Source of the DNA: Eubacterium sp. CAG:180
Lineage (GTDB): Bacteria; Bacillota; Clostridia; Oscillospirales; Acutalibacteraceae
Assembly: GCA_000432435.1 (NCBI GenBank)
Contig: HF993129.1
Location: 10,119-74,118, forward strand
DNA length: 64,000 nt
Direction of reading: 5' to 3'
The position numbers and the translations under genes are program-made. Positions 7,176 to 17,378 of this stretch are shown piece by piece. The notes under the pieces are model-generated. The model was not told the origin of the DNA. It saw only the letters and a list, made by a program, of their open reading frames with translations, and made no database searches. Position 1 is the stretch's first letter; the number at the start of each line of letters is the position of its first letter.

Positions 7176-10124
7176 ATGGCACATATTAAAGTCGTCAGGC
7201 GCAGTATGCGTCCCGAAGAATGGAATGATCTCAGATTCGGTTGGCTCAAAAGATATATTATAAATGACAAATTACCGATAGATAATATAGTTATTAAAGA
7301 TGCCCGTCAGGTTACGGAAAACAACTATGAGTTTTATTCCGACGAATTCAGACCGCTGAAAAAAGGAGACTTGTATTTTACTCCGGACGGCACAGCATTT
7401 ATAAAAGCAGAAACGGAAGTGCCCGACAGTTTAAAAAACAAAGAACTTTGGCTTTACCTCAAAACGGCTGCCGAAATTATCGTCAAGGCTAACGGTAAGT
7501 TCGTTGGAGGTATAGACCCAAACCGAGACAGAGTGCTTCTTACCCCGTATATTGGTACTCCGGATAAAATTAAATTTGAAATGCAGGGATACAACCGTTC
7601 CAAACCCGACGATGAAAGAAATCCGGAGTCGTTAGCGGTTCGCGGTTGCAGGCAGATTTTTAACGGCGCGTACCTCGTAACGATTGACCGTGATGTACAA
7701 AGCCTTGTATACGATATTGAAACACTTTTGGACATAGCAAAATCGGAATTGTTCAACGAGGACTATCGAAAATTTGTAAATACCGAGCTGAACAATGCGC
7801 TTAATCTGATTGATTTTGACACGGACAGCAGACCTACAGGGATAAAAGAAGCAAAAAAATATGTCAATGATGTCATTTTTGCAAATAGAGACTATAAGGG
7901 TAGCGGTGATGTTGCACTTGTAGCACATTCACATCTTGATATAGCGTATTATTGGCGCAGAATTCATGCTGTTCAAAAGAATTTGCGCACTGTTTTGATA
8001 CAGCTTCGCCTTATGGACAGATACCCCGAATTTAAATATACGCATACTCAGGCATATACTTATGAATCCTTAAAGCAGTATTATCCCGAAGTCTTTGAAG
8101 AACTCAAAAAAAGAGTTAAAGAAGGAAGATTTGAACCCGTAGGAGCTATGTATATCGAGCCTGATTGTAATATTCCGTCAGCCGAGAGCTTAATAAGGCA
8201 GTGCTTTTACGGGCAACTGTTTTTCAGGGAGAATTTCGGAAAAACCATAAACAATTGTTGGCTGCCTGATGTTTTCGGTAACAGTTGGATACTTCCTCAA
8301 ATACTGAAAAAATGCGGAGTGGACTATTTTGTCTCTAATAAAATGTCCACTTGGAACGATACTAACCGTTTTCCTCACAATAATTTTATATGGAAAGGAA
8401 TAGACGGCAGCGAAGTATATGCATGCGTTCCGCCCACACATTTTATTACTTGGAATATGCCGAGCCAAATACAGGAAAATTGGGAGGCGTATCAGGATAA
8501 AAATTCAGGCGGACAAACAATGTCTATGTTTGGCTACGGCGACGGCGGAAGCGGTGTTACCGAAGAAATGCTTGAGGTTATGAGGCGTTTTGATAAAATT
8601 TCCGTTATGCCTAAAACAAAGCATATGGGTGGAGCCGAATTTTTGGAAAAAAATCTTAAAGGCAATACTTCACTCGCTAAGTGGGACGGTGAACTGTACC
8701 TTGAAATGCACAGGGGGACATTCACAACAAAGGCGAACTTAAAAAAATTAAACAGAAGGCTTGAGTATAAAATACGCGAGGCGGAAATCATTTCTACGTT
8801 GCGTGCAATGTCGGGCTTTGATTATCCCGGAGAAAAACTCAAGGAATGCTATAAAAAGCTTCTTATCAATCAATTTCACGATATTTTACCCGGCAGCCAT
8901 ATAAACCCTGTTTATAATGACGCCTTGGCAGATTATGTATACGTTGATAAAACTCTGAGCGGAATTATCGGCTACGGCGAAGCTTATTTTAATTCGCTTA
9001 ACTTTAAGCGTAAAGAATTGACTTTCTTTGAAGATGAGGACGGAAGCGAGACGAGATTCGGAAAAAAGGGCTTTTGGACCGTGCCCAATATAGCTCCTCT
9101 TGACTGTACAGTTATTGAAAAGCCTGACGAAGAATTCAGCGACGAATGGTGTATTGTTAACGGTAATTCGGCAGAAACACCGTTTTATAAAATCAAATTT
9201 GCTTCTGACGGTTCTATCTCCGGGCTGTATGATAAGAAACTTGACAGGGAATGGGTAAACGGAGTATTTAATCGCCTTGAAATATATGAGGATAATCCGG
9301 GTGTATATGATGCATGGGATATTTTACCGAATTATACCGATAAAATAATTCCTCTAAAGGTAGTTTCACCGCTGAAGCTTACGGAAAAAAGCGGAGAGGC
9401 TTGTTCCTTTAGAGTAACACTCGGCACCGAAAACAGCAAATGGGAGAGAATAATCAGGATATTCAGACGTTCTCCAAAAATCGAAGTCGAAAACAATGTT
9501 GATTGGCACGAAAAACATAAGCTCGCTAAGGTACTGTTTTCTCCGAATGTTTTAAGCCGTGAGGTCCTTTGTGATACCGGTGCGGGATTTATTGCGCGTG
9601 AAACTCACAAAAACACATCTTGGCAAAGTGCCCGCTTTGAATGTTGCCATCACAAATGGTTTGATGTTTCGGAAACTGACGGCGGTATAGCTGTGATAAA
9701 CGACTCAAAATACGGAATAGGTATTTCGGAAAACACTTTATCGCTTAGCTTGCTTCGCGCTACCGAGCGACCTGACCCTGAAAGCGACATAGGCAAGCAC
9801 AGCTTCGCTTACCTTATTTATCCGCATTCCGGTTCGGCGGTTGACGCTCATATAAATGACATCGCATTTGAATTTAATATCCCGCTGACAAGGGCTGATG
9901 TTTCATGCCAAAATACATTTGACGGAATGTTCTTGCAGGCGATGAAACTTTCAGAAGACGGCGAAATGGTTGTTGTGCGTTTATCCGAACAGAACGGCAG
10001 ACGCGGCAAAATGAAATTCCCACAGCAGGTTTATGTCCTTAATATGCTCGAAGATAAACTGTATTTGACAGATGAAATTGATTATAAGCCGTTTGAAATT
10101 ATCACCATAGGCATATTAAGATGA
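7176..10124 (+). CDS. GH38 alpha-mannosidase
   Basis: A protein of 982 aa without signal peptide, so it acts inside the cell on imported mannosides. The GH38 catalytic barrel begins near residue 245 with AHSHLDIAYYW (zinc ligands His and Asp). It continues with QAYTYESLK and WLPDVFGNSW, whose D365 is the expected nucleophile. The middle three-helix domain contains FHDILPGSHI, a zinc-ligand histidine motif. Beta-rich domains complete the protein. The length is normal for bacterial GH38 enzymes of the ManB/AMS1 type. The ribosome binding site GAGGAG is 7 nt before the ATG. The gene follows the phosphohexomutase by 11 bp, so mannose release and hexose-phosphate interconversion are co-expressed. 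Confidence 0.92.
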   Translation: MAHIKVVRRSMRPEEWNDLRFGWLKRYIINDKLPIDNIVIKDARQVTENNYEFYSDEFRPLKKGDLYFTPDGTAFIKAETEVPDSLKNKELWLYLKTAAEIIVKANGKFVGGIDPNRDRVLLTPYIGTPDKIKFEMQGYNRSKPDDERNPESLAVRGCRQIFNGAYLVTIDRDVQSLVYDIETLLDIAKSELFNEDYRKFVNTELNNALNLIDFDTDSRPTGIKEAKKYVNDVIFANRDYKGSGDVALVAHSHLDIAYYWRRIHAVQKNLRTVLIQLRLMDRYPEFKYTHTQAYTYESLKQYYPEVFEELKKRVKEGRFEPVGAMYIEPDCNIPSAESLIRQCFYGQLFFRENFGKTINNCWLPDVFGNSWILPQILKKCGVDYFVSNKMSTWNDTNRFPHNNFIWKGIDGSEVYACVPPTHFITWNMPSQIQENWEAYQDKNSGGQTMSMFGYGDGGSGVTEEMLEVMRRFDKISVMPKTKHMGGAEFLEKNLKGNTSLAKWDGELYLEMHRGTFTTKANLKKLNRRLEYKIREAEIISTLRAMSGFDYPGEKLKECYKKLLINQFHDILPGSHINPVYNDALADYVYVDKTLSGIIGYGEAYFNSLNFKRKELTFFEDEDGSETRFGKKGFWTVPNIAPLDCTVIEKPDEEFSDEWCIVNGNSAETPFYKIKFASDGSISGLYDKKLDREWVNGVFNRLEIYEDNPGVYDAWDILPNYTDKIIPLKVVSPLKLTEKSGEACSFRVTLGTENSKWERIIRIFRRSPKIEVENNVDWHEKHKLAKVLFSPNVLSREVLCDTGAGFIARETHKNTSWQSARFECCHHKWFDVSETDGGIAVINDSKYGIGISENTLSLSLLRATERPDPESDIGKHSFAYLIYPHSGSAVDAHINDIAFEFNIPLTRADVSCQNTFDGMFLQAMKLSEDGEMVVVRLSEQNGRRGKMKFPQQVYVLNMLEDKLYLTDEIDYKPFEIITIGILR

Positions 10125-10156
10125 TAATTATTTAGAAGCAACATTGTATATGAGTA

Positions 10157-10182
10157 AACAGCCGCCTTATGGCGGCTGTTTT
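10157..10182. terminator. Bidirectional intrinsic terminator
   Basis: A 10-bp perfect stem (10157-10166 and 10171-10180) with TTAT loop and flanking A/T runs lies between the convergent mannosidase and dusB genes. Confidence 0.85.
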
Positions 10183-10194
10183 GATGTAAAAGCT

Positions 10195-11157
10195 TTAATT
10201 TGATATTGATATTTTATATGCAATTTCTTCAAGCTGCTCAATGCTCTCAAGGAGTCCTACGCTTTGGCGGTATTCGGCGGCATTTCTTATGCCTTTTATG
10301 TACCATGCGGCGTGTTTACGGGCTTCCTTTATGCCGATTTTTTCGCCCTTATATTCGCATATTTTTTTTACATGATTTACCATAACGCGCATGCGTTCTG
10401 AAACGGGCGGCTCCGGTAAAATTCTGCCATCTGTCATATAAGCGTTTATTTGTGCGAAAACCCACGGTCTGCCGAGAGCACCTCTGCCGACCATCAGCAA
10501 GTCGCAGTTCGTTTTTTCAAACATAAGCGCAGCACTTTGACCGTCTGTAATGTCACCATTGCCTATTACAGGTATTGAAACGGCATTCTTTACTTCGCGA
10601 ATTGCTTCCGTATCAACGGGGGGAGCATACATTTGTGCGCGCGTTCTTCCGTGTACTGTTATTGCGACCGCACCGTTTTTCTCAATCGTTGTTGCCGTTT
10701 TAACAGCATTTTTCGTTTCGTTATCCCAACCGATTCTGATTTTAGCGGTTATTGGTTTATCTGTAACAGAGTAGGCACTTTTCAGTATTTCTCCGATTAC
10801 ATCAGGCGTTTTCAAAAGAGCCGAGCCGGAGCCGTTACCGGCTATTTTAGGTGCGGGACATCCGAAGTTAAAATCAATAAAATCCGGATTTTCGGTTTCA
10901 GCCGATTTCACCGCTTTTTCTATAACTTCCGGTGAATTTCCGAATAATTGTATACCTGTCGGGCGTTCACCGTTTGTTATATGCATAAGCTCGTATGATT
11001 TTTTGTCGCCCATGGAAAGTGCTTTGGCACTTATCATTTCGCTCTCTGTAAAAGCGGCACCGTAACCTCTGCAAATTTCTCTGAATGCTCTGTCGGCAAC
11101 GCCTGCCATAGGTGCCAACGCCGCAAATCCATCTATGTGTAAATTTCCGATATTCAT
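10195..11157 (-). CDS. dusB: tRNA-dihydrouridine synthase (DusB family)
   Basis: A protein of 320 aa from the chosen ATG at 11157. The open frame extends 25 codons further upstream, but a good promoter lies inside that extension and family members start just before LAPMAG. The FMN-dependent TIM barrel shows LAPMAGVADRAFR, ESEMISAKAL, NFGCPAPKIAGNGSGSAL with the catalytic cysteine, and VHGRTRAQMY. It reduces specific uridines in tRNA D-loops using NADPH. It stands alone, convergent with the mannosidase gene and divergent from polA. DusB is favoured over other Dus classes by the overall pattern, with moderate certainty. Confidence 0.88.
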   Translation of the reverse strand: MNIGNLHIDGFAALAPMAGVADRAFREICRGYGAAFTESEMISAKALSMGDKKSYELMHITNGERPTGIQLFGNSPEVIEKAVKSAETENPDFIDFNFGCPAPKIAGNGSGSALLKTPDVIGEILKSAYSVTDKPITAKIRIGWDNETKNAVKTATTIEKNGAVAITVHGRTRAQMYAPPVDTEAIREVKNAVSIPVIGNGDITDGQSAALMFEKTNCDLLMVGRGALGRPWVFAQINAYMTDGRILPEPPVSERMRVMVNHVKKICEYKGEKIGIKEARKHAAWYIKGIRNAAEYRQSVGLLESIEQLEEIAYKISISN

Positions 11158-11185
11158 AATAACAGCTTTCAATAGTTTTTTATAA

Positions 11186-11214
11186 AGTATATCACATACT
11201 AAAAATATTAACAA
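11186..11214 (-). promoter_or_regulatory. Promoter of dusB
   Basis: Minus strand: -35 TTGTTA (11214-11209), 17-bp spacer, TG-extended -10 TATACT (11191-11186). It lies between the ATG at 11157 and the longer open-frame start at 11232, which supports the shorter protein. Confidence 0.6.
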
Positions 11215-11246
11215 CTTAAAAATATAGTGCATTCGTATGTGTTTTA

Positions 11247-11255
11247 TGATACAAT
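11247..11255 (+). promoter_or_regulatory. Probable polA promoter (extended -10)
   Basis: TGA followed by TACAAT (11250-11255), about 30 bp before the polA start. No convincing -35 box is visible at the usual distance. Confidence 0.4.
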
Positions 11256-11284
11256 ATATTGAAAATTTATTAGGAGAATGACAA

Positions 11285-13849
11285 ATGAAACTGCTGGTTT
11301 TGGACGGGAACAGTATTATTAACCGTGCTTTTTACGGTATAAAGCTTCTGACAACCAAGGATGGTAGATATACCAATGCCATTTATGGATTTATGAATAT
11401 ATTTTATAAGCTGTGCGACGAGCTTCATCCTGACAGCGTTGCGTTCGCTTTCGATTTAAAGGCACCCACATTCAGGCACAAAATGTATGATGAGTATAAG
11501 GCGGGACGTAAGCCCATGCCTCCAGAACTTGCGGAACAGATGCCGGTCCTTAAAGACCTGCTCAGGGCGCTCGGATATAAGATAGTAACAAAAGAGGGGT
11601 ATGAGGCAGACGATATTCTCGGTACTCTTGCTTTTTCCTGTAAGGAAGGCGATGAATGTTATATTGCCACCGGAGACCGTGACAGCTTACAGCTTGTCGG
11701 AGATAATGTAAAGGTATTGCTTGCGTCAACGAAAATGGGCAGACCTGAGACCAATATTTATGATGTTAAAAGAATTAAAGATGATTACGGTGTTACTCCT
11801 CATCAATTGATAGACATTAAGGCTCTTATGGGTGACAGCTCCGATAATATTCCGGGAGTATCGGGCGTTGGGCAAAAAACAGCTCAGAGTCTCATTTCCG
11901 AGCTTGGCTCAATACAAAATATTTATGATAACATTGATACTATTGACATAAGGGAAACTTTACGCAATAAGTTAAAAAACGATAAAGACTCGGCTTTTAT
12001 GAGCTACAAGCTCGGCGAGATTTGCAAAAGTGTTCCGATTGAGACCGATTACTCTTTTTATGTTCCGGACGAAGGTGACAAGGGTGAGGCTTTGTCTATT
12101 TTGCGTTCTCTTGAAATGTATAAGCTGATAGACAAAATCGGCTTAAATACCGTCACGTATGACGCTAAGCCGGAAAATACGACTGTAAAGGAATATAAAA
12201 GGGTAAACAGCTTAAATGCCTTTTTGTTAAAAGCGAATAAGCTTTACTTTGTATACTCTGTTAAAGACGGTAGATTTGAAAGTCTTGCCGCTTGCAACGG
12301 CGATGACATATGTGAAGTAAATACCGAGAATGACAGCGAAGTCGAAGCTTTTATAAACATTCTCGAGGATGAAAATACAGAGAAATATACTTTTAATATA
12401 AAGCCGCTGTATGCGTATGCATTTTCTCACGGATTTGAGATTAAAAATGTAAAAATGGATTTAATGCTCGCGGCGTATTTGCTTAATCCGTCGGCTAAGG
12501 ATTATGACATTGAAAAATTGGCGGCAGAGTACAATGTGTACTATGAAGCTGATGGTGGCTTTTCGGCACTTTCCGAAACCGTATATCCTCTTACGGTGAA
12601 GCTTTCGGCTTTGTTGGAGGAACGGGACCAAACGGAACTTTTAAGCAATATTGAATTGCCGTTGGCAGAGGTTCTTGCCTCCATGGAAAAAATCGGTGTA
12701 AAAGTAGATAAAAGCGGCATTGAAGCTTTCGGAGATATGCTCGGTGAGAGAATAAAAGGGCTGCAAAGCCGCATATATGAACTTGCAGGTGAAGAATTTA
12801 ATATAAATTCTCCGAAACAGCTCGGAGAAATCCTTTTCGTTAAGCTTGCCATACCGACTAAAAAGAAAACAAAAAGCGGATTTTCCACAAATGCCGAAGT
12901 TTTGGAAAAGCTTGCCGATGAATATGAAATAGTTAAGTTTATTTTAGAGTATAGAACCTACACAAAGCTGAAGTCTACTTATTGTGACGGTTTGCTCAAA
13001 GAAATAGCCGCCGACGGACGAATTCACTCGACATTTAATCAGACCGAGACAAGAACCGGTCGTATTTCGTCTACCGAACCGAACCTTCAGAATATTCCCG
13101 TCAGGACAGAACTGGGCAGAGAAATGCGAAAGTTCTTCATTGCTGATGACGGCAAAGTGCTTGTCGATGCGGATTATTCGCAGATAGAGTTAAGGGTTCT
13201 CTCTGATATAGCCGATGACAAAGCTATGATTGACGCTTTTAATAACGGTGATGATATTCACGCTATTACAGCGTCGCAGGTATTTAAAATGCCTTTGCAA
13301 ATGGTGACGCCGCTTATGAGAAGTCGTGCCAAAGCGGTCAATTTCGGGATAGTATATGGCATAGGTGCGTTCTCTTTGGCAAAGGATATCGGCGTCAGTA
13401 GAGCCGAAGCAGACAGATATATTAAGGATTATCTACACCATTACTCCGGCGTTGACAGATATATGAACGAAGTGGTTGAAGAAGCAAAGAAAAACGGTTA
13501 TGTCAAAACTTTGTTTGGAAGACGCAGATATCTTCCTGAGTTGTCTTCCTCAAACGGTATGTTGAGAGCGTTTGGAGAGAGGGTGGCAAGGAATATGCCG
13601 ATACAGGGAACGGCTGCCGATATTATTAAAATTGCCATGATAAGGGTATATACAAGGCTTAAAGAAGAAAATCTCAATGCTCGTCTGATATTGCAGATTC
13701 ACGATGAACTTATAGTAGAGGCACCGGAGAATGAAAAAACAAAAGCCGAGCTGATTGTTAAGGAAGAAATGGAAAACGCATGTAAAATGAAAGTTTTGCT
13801 TAAAAGCGACGCACATTCGGGAGAGAGTTGGTATGATGCTAAAGCATGA
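11285..13849 (+). CDS. polA: DNA polymerase I
   Basis: A protein of 854 aa. The 5'-3' exonuclease/flap domain is complete (LVLDGNSIINRAFYG, EADDILGT, TGDRDSLQL, DSSDNIPGV). The middle domain lacks the DxE proofreading residues, as in many Bacillota Pol I proteins, so 3'-5' exonuclease activity is probably absent. Polymerase motif A is VDADYSQIEL, motif B is RSRAKAVNFGIVYG, and motif C is QIHDELIVE. It fills gaps in excision repair and removes RNA primers. The ribosome binding site AGGAG lies before the ATG. The last 17 bp overlap rimI, so polA, rimI and perhaps tsaD form one unit. Confidence 0.95.
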   Translation: MKLLVLDGNSIINRAFYGIKLLTTKDGRYTNAIYGFMNIFYKLCDELHPDSVAFAFDLKAPTFRHKMYDEYKAGRKPMPPELAEQMPVLKDLLRALGYKIVTKEGYEADDILGTLAFSCKEGDECYIATGDRDSLQLVGDNVKVLLASTKMGRPETNIYDVKRIKDDYGVTPHQLIDIKALMGDSSDNIPGVSGVGQKTAQSLISELGSIQNIYDNIDTIDIRETLRNKLKNDKDSAFMSYKLGEICKSVPIETDYSFYVPDEGDKGEALSILRSLEMYKLIDKIGLNTVTYDAKPENTTVKEYKRVNSLNAFLLKANKLYFVYSVKDGRFESLAACNGDDICEVNTENDSEVEAFINILEDENTEKYTFNIKPLYAYAFSHGFEIKNVKMDLMLAAYLLNPSAKDYDIEKLAAEYNVYYEADGGFSALSETVYPLTVKLSALLEERDQTELLSNIELPLAEVLASMEKIGVKVDKSGIEAFGDMLGERIKGLQSRIYELAGEEFNINSPKQLGEILFVKLAIPTKKKTKSGFSTNAEVLEKLADEYEIVKFILEYRTYTKLKSTYCDGLLKEIAADGRIHSTFNQTETRTGRISSTEPNLQNIPVRTELGREMRKFFIADDGKVLVDADYSQIELRVLSDIADDKAMIDAFNNGDDIHAITASQVFKMPLQMVTPLMRSRAKAVNFGIVYGIGAFSLAKDIGVSRAEADRYIKDYLHHYSGVDRYMNEVVEEAKKNGYVKTLFGRRRYLPELSSSNGMLRAFGERVARNMPIQGTAADIIKIAMIRVYTRLKEENLNARLILQIHDELIVEAPENEKTKAELIVKEEMENACKMKVLLKSDAHSGESWYDAKA

Positions 13850-14291
13850 TGATGTTTTGTCATTTCATTCTATGACGGATAAAGATGTGATGTCGGTGTA
13901 TGAGCTTGAAAGAGAGTGCTTTAGCGTGCCGTGGAGTATAAAATCAATTTCCGAAGAACTCCAAAATGCAAATGCGCGATTTCTTTTAGCTGAAATAAAC
14001 GGAGAAACGGCGGGATATGTCGGTTCATATTTTGTTTCCGGCGAAGTGTATATAACCAATGTTGCCGTAAAAAACAAATACAGGAGAAAGGGTGTAGCTG
14101 TGGGTTTGCTCGCGGAGCTTATCGATTTGGCAAAAGAGGCCGAATCCGAATTTGTTTCTCTTGAAGTCAGGTGTTCAAATACACCGGCAATATCGCTCTA
14201 CGGTAAGCTGGGTTTTGAGAAAATAGGTATTAGGAAAAACTTTTACGAAAATCCGCGTGAAGATGCGTTGATAATGACAAAATATTTATAA
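13833..14291 (+). CDS. rimI: Ribosomal protein S18 alanine N-acetyltransferase
   Basis: A protein of 152 aa with the GNAT fold: acetyl-CoA loop RRKGVAVGLL, beta-4 strand VYITNVAV, and the C-terminal GFEKIGIRKNFY typical of RimI. It acetylates the N-terminus of S18 and perhaps other proteins. The start overlaps the end of polA by 17 bp and has GGAGAGAG upstream. It sits next to tsaD, a neighbourhood widely conserved in Bacillota, which supports RimI over other GNAT enzymes. Confidence 0.88.
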   Translation: MMLKHDDVLSFHSMTDKDVMSVYELERECFSVPWSIKSISEELQNANARFLLAEINGETAGYVGSYFVSGEVYITNVAVKNKYRRKGVAVGLLAELIDLAKEAESEFVSLEVRCSNTPAISLYGKLGFEKIGIRKNFYENPREDALIMTKYL

Positions 14292-14335
14292 GAAACAACT
14301 GAACGACAGTCTTTTTAATGGAATGTGGTGGTTTA

Positions 14336-15349
14336 ATGTTAATTCTCGGAATAGAAAGCTCCTGCGACGAAACTGCGGCTGCCGTTGTAGAAAACGGCAG
14401 AAAAATAGTTTCATCTGTAGTGGCGACACAGATTGAAAAACATAAAATATTCGGCGGCGTAGTACCTGAAATAGCTTCAAGAATGCACACGGAAGCAATA
14501 TGTGCGGTTACAAAACAAGCGTTATCCGACGCAAATTGCAAAATGTCCGATATTGATGCCATAGCTGTAACCTATGCACCGGGGCTGATAGGCGCATTAC
14601 TTGTCGGTGTAAATTACGCAAAGGGCTTGTCTCTTTCATCCGGAGTACCGTTGGTTCCCGTGCATCATCTTCGTTCTCATATTGCCGCTAACTATTTATC
14701 TTATGAAAATTTGAAGCCTCCGTTTTTGTGCCTTGTAGTCTCCGGCGGGAATACACTGATAACAGAAGTTAAGGATTATACGGACTTTAAAATTCTCGGC
14801 AGAACACGAGACGATGCGGCAGGAGAGGCACTCGATAAGGCTGCGCGTACATTGGGACTTGATTATCCGGGCGGTGTAAATCTTGATAAAATTGCAAAGA
14901 ACGGGAATTCCGACTCATATAAATTTCCAAGACCGCACGTTGACGGTTCTCCGCTTGATTTCAGCTTTTCGGGGCTTAAGACTTCGGTAATTAATCTGAT
15001 TCATAATGCAGAACAAAAAGGAGAGACTGTCAGTGTGCCCGATGTCGGAGCATCGTTTTTAAAGGCCGTTGTGGATTCTTTGGAAGACAACGTCAGAAAA
15101 GCACTTGACTCTACCGGATACGACAAGCTTGTTTTAGCAGGCGGCGTTTCCGCTAATTCTGTTTTGAGAGAACGTATGCTCTCTCTTGCAAAAGAGAAAA
15201 ACGTCGAAATTTATTTTCCCGAGCTTTCACTATGTGGAGACAATGCGGCAATGGTCGGGGCACAAGGGTATTTTGAGTATGTATCCGGCACTCGCGGCGA
15301 TATGACACTAAACGCCAGAGCAACGCTTGATATCGACAGTGTTCAATAA
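14336..15349 (+). CDS. tsaD: tRNA N6-adenosine threonylcarbamoyltransferase
   Basis: A protein of 337 aa from the ATG at 14336, which has GGTGG upstream. The open frame offers an ATG 18 bp earlier without a ribosome binding site, and the family normally starts at MILGIESSCDET. The ASKHA-fold signature ESSCDETAAAVV, the metal-binding HHLRSH and GGVSANSVLRE are all present. It transfers threonylcarbamoyl from TsaC product to A37 of ANN-decoding tRNAs, working with TsaB and TsaE. Those partners are encoded about 29 kb away in this window (44177-45296), so the set is split. It is downstream of rimI with a 44-bp gap. Confidence 0.95.
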   Translation: MLILGIESSCDETAAAVVENGRKIVSSVVATQIEKHKIFGGVVPEIASRMHTEAICAVTKQALSDANCKMSDIDAIAVTYAPGLIGALLVGVNYAKGLSLSSGVPLVPVHHLRSHIAANYLSYENLKPPFLCLVVSGGNTLITEVKDYTDFKILGRTRDDAAGEALDKAARTLGLDYPGGVNLDKIAKNGNSDSYKFPRPHVDGSPLDFSFSGLKTSVINLIHNAEQKGETVSVPDVGASFLKAVVDSLEDNVRKALDSTGYDKLVLAGGVSANSVLRERMLSLAKEKNVEIYFPELSLCGDNAAMVGAQGYFEYVSGTRGDMTLNARATLDIDSVQ

Positions 15350-15450
15350 CTTTTGCCATATCATTAAGCAATATTTGTCATATCATTTCTATTTGTTTAT
15401 TGTTCATCAAAAATACGATAAATATTGACAACTATTTAACACTTTTTTGC

Positions 15451-15479
15451 TTGCCAAAATGAAAGTTTTAGACTATAAT
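15451..15479 (+). promoter_or_regulatory. pckG promoter
   Basis: -35 TTGCCA (15451-15456), 17-bp spacer, perfect -10 TATAAT (15474-15479). The 5' untranslated region is about 88 nt and contains a 6-bp hairpin (15538-15543 with 15547-15552) about 16 bp before the ribosome binding site. Confidence 0.7.
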
Positions 15480-15574
15480 AATTCATAATGGCGGAGGTTG
15501 GGAAAACCCTGAAAATTCGTCTGAATCAGTTAAATATTTCGGCTGTGCCGAATTAGTTAAAAGGAGATAATACT

Positions 15575-17365
15575 ATGGCAGCACTTACAACTAACAAAAG
15601 CATTTTGTCATGGATTGACGAAAAAGCAGCTCTTGTTAAGCCCGACGAAATCGTTTGGATTGACGGTAGCGAAGAGCAACTTGAAAAGCTTCGCGAGGAA
15701 GCTTGCAAGTCAGGTGAGATGCGTAAATTAAATGAGGATTTACTTCCGGGATGTCTGTATCACAGAACGGCTCCCAACGATGTTGCTCGTGTTGAAGACA
15801 GAACTCTTATTTGCTCAAAGAAAGAAGAAGATGCCGGTCCCACAAACCATTGGATGGAGCCCGGCAAAGCTTATGAAATGCTCTATGCTATCGCAAAAGA
15901 CAGCTATAAGGGCAGAACAATGTATGTAATCCCTTATTCGATGGGTCCCGTAGGTTCACCGCTCGCTAAGGCAGGCATTGAGCTTACCGATTCAATTTAT
16001 GTTGTTCTTAATATGTCAATTATGACCAGAGTCGGCAAGAAGGTTCTTGACGTTCTCGGTGACAGCAATGACTGGGTTCGCGGACTTCATTGCAAATGCA
16101 ATGTGGATCCCGAAAAGAGATGGATTTGCCAGTTCCCCGAGGACAATACAATTATTTCCGTTAACTCGGCTTACGGCGGAAACGTTCTTCTCGGCAAAAA
16201 GTGCTTTGCACTTCGTATAGCTTCTTACCAGGGCAAGAACGAAGGCTGGCAGGCAGAGCACATGCTTATCCTTGGTATTGAAAATCCGAAGGGCGAAGTT
16301 AAATATATCTGTGCGGCTTTCCCGTCGGCTTGCGGCAAGACCAATCTTGCAATGCTTATTCCTCCGGAGGGATATCGTAAAAAAGGCTACAAGGTTTGGA
16401 CTGTCGGCGACGACATTTCTTGGATTAAGAAGGGCGCGGACGGACGTCTTTATGCAATTAACCCTGAGAACGGTTTCTTTGGTGTTGCACCCGGAACTAA
16501 TGATAAATCAAACCCGAACGCACTTGCTTCAACAAAGAAAGGCGCAATTTTTACGAACGTAGCATTAAATCTTGACGATAACACCGTTTGGTGGGAAGGT
16601 CTTGACAAGAATCCGCCCGTTAATGCAGAAGAATGGACAGGTAAAAAGGTTAACGGCGTAGAGTGGAAGGCCGAGGGCAAAAACCTTGCTCATCCGAACA
16701 GCCGTTTTACCGCTCCCGCAAGAAACTGCCCGTGCCTCAGCAAAGAGTTTGACAACCCGAACGGTGTTCCGATTTCCGCATTTGTATTCGGCGGCAGACG
16801 TGCTAAGCTCGCTCCGTTGGTATATCAGTCAAGAGACTGGAACCACGGCGTATTTGTAGGTGCCACCATGGCTTCGGAGACAACGGCTGCAGCTGCAGGT
16901 GCTGTCGGTGTAATTCGTCGTGATCCTATGGCTATGCTTCCGTTCTGCGGTTACAATATGGCTGATTATTGGCAGCATTGGATTGATATCGGTGCTACTC
17001 TTGACCCTGATAAAGCTCCGAAGATATTTAATGTTAACTGGTTCAGAAAAGATGACGAAGGTAACTTTATGTGGCCCGGATTCGGTGATAACCTTCGTGT
17101 CCTTGAATGGATCATTAAACGCTGTGAAGGTAAAGTTGATGCTCAGGAAACAGCTATCGGCTATATTCCTTATGCAAAAGACATTAACATTGAAGGCCTT
17201 GAAGGTGAAGTTTCACTCGAATCGCTTGAAAAGATTCTTGATGTTGATAAGAATCTTTGGGAAGAGGAAGCAAACGGTATTGAAGAGTTCTTCAAGAAGT
17301 TTGGCGACAAGCTTCCCAAGGAGCTTAAAGAGAGTCTCGAAACTCTTAAGGCAAACCTTAAATAA
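15575..17365 (+). CDS. pckG: Phosphoenolpyruvate carboxykinase (GTP)
   Basis: A protein of 596 aa, normal for the GTP-dependent class. The nucleotide P-loop FPSACGKTNLAML contains the reactive cysteine typical of GTP-type enzymes. FFGVAPGTN and FVGATMASETTAAA are also characteristic. It interconverts oxaloacetate and PEP; in anaerobes it often runs in the carboxylating direction to feed succinate or fumarate routes (inference here). The ribosome binding site AAAGGAG precedes the ATG. It is monocistronic, with a strong promoter and a strong terminator. Codon use is regular, as expected for a highly expressed gene. Confidence 0.95.
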   Translation: MAALTTNKSILSWIDEKAALVKPDEIVWIDGSEEQLEKLREEACKSGEMRKLNEDLLPGCLYHRTAPNDVARVEDRTLICSKKEEDAGPTNHWMEPGKAYEMLYAIAKDSYKGRTMYVIPYSMGPVGSPLAKAGIELTDSIYVVLNMSIMTRVGKKVLDVLGDSNDWVRGLHCKCNVDPEKRWICQFPEDNTIISVNSAYGGNVLLGKKCFALRIASYQGKNEGWQAEHMLILGIENPKGEVKYICAAFPSACGKTNLAMLIPPEGYRKKGYKVWTVGDDISWIKKGADGRLYAINPENGFFGVAPGTNDKSNPNALASTKKGAIFTNVALNLDDNTVWWEGLDKNPPVNAEEWTGKKVNGVEWKAEGKNLAHPNSRFTAPARNCPCLSKEFDNPNGVPISAFVFGGRRAKLAPLVYQSRDWNHGVFVGATMASETTAAAAGAVGVIRRDPMAMLPFCGYNMADYWQHWIDIGATLDPDKAPKIFNVNWFRKDDEGNFMWPGFGDNLRVLEWIIKRCEGKVDAQETAIGYIPYAKDINIEGLEGEVSLESLEKILDVDKNLWEEEANGIEEFFKKFGDKLPKELKESLETLKANLK

Positions 17366-17378
17366 GTTAAAATTTTTC

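Noticed and set aside
10195..11232. Longer DusB start at 11232
   Set aside because: The extra 25 residues are hydrophobic and unconserved, and the likely promoter lies inside that extension.
15425..15430. TTGACA as -35 box for pckG
   Set aside because: It is 43 bp from the only good -10 box; TTGCCA at 15451 has the proper 17-bp spacing.
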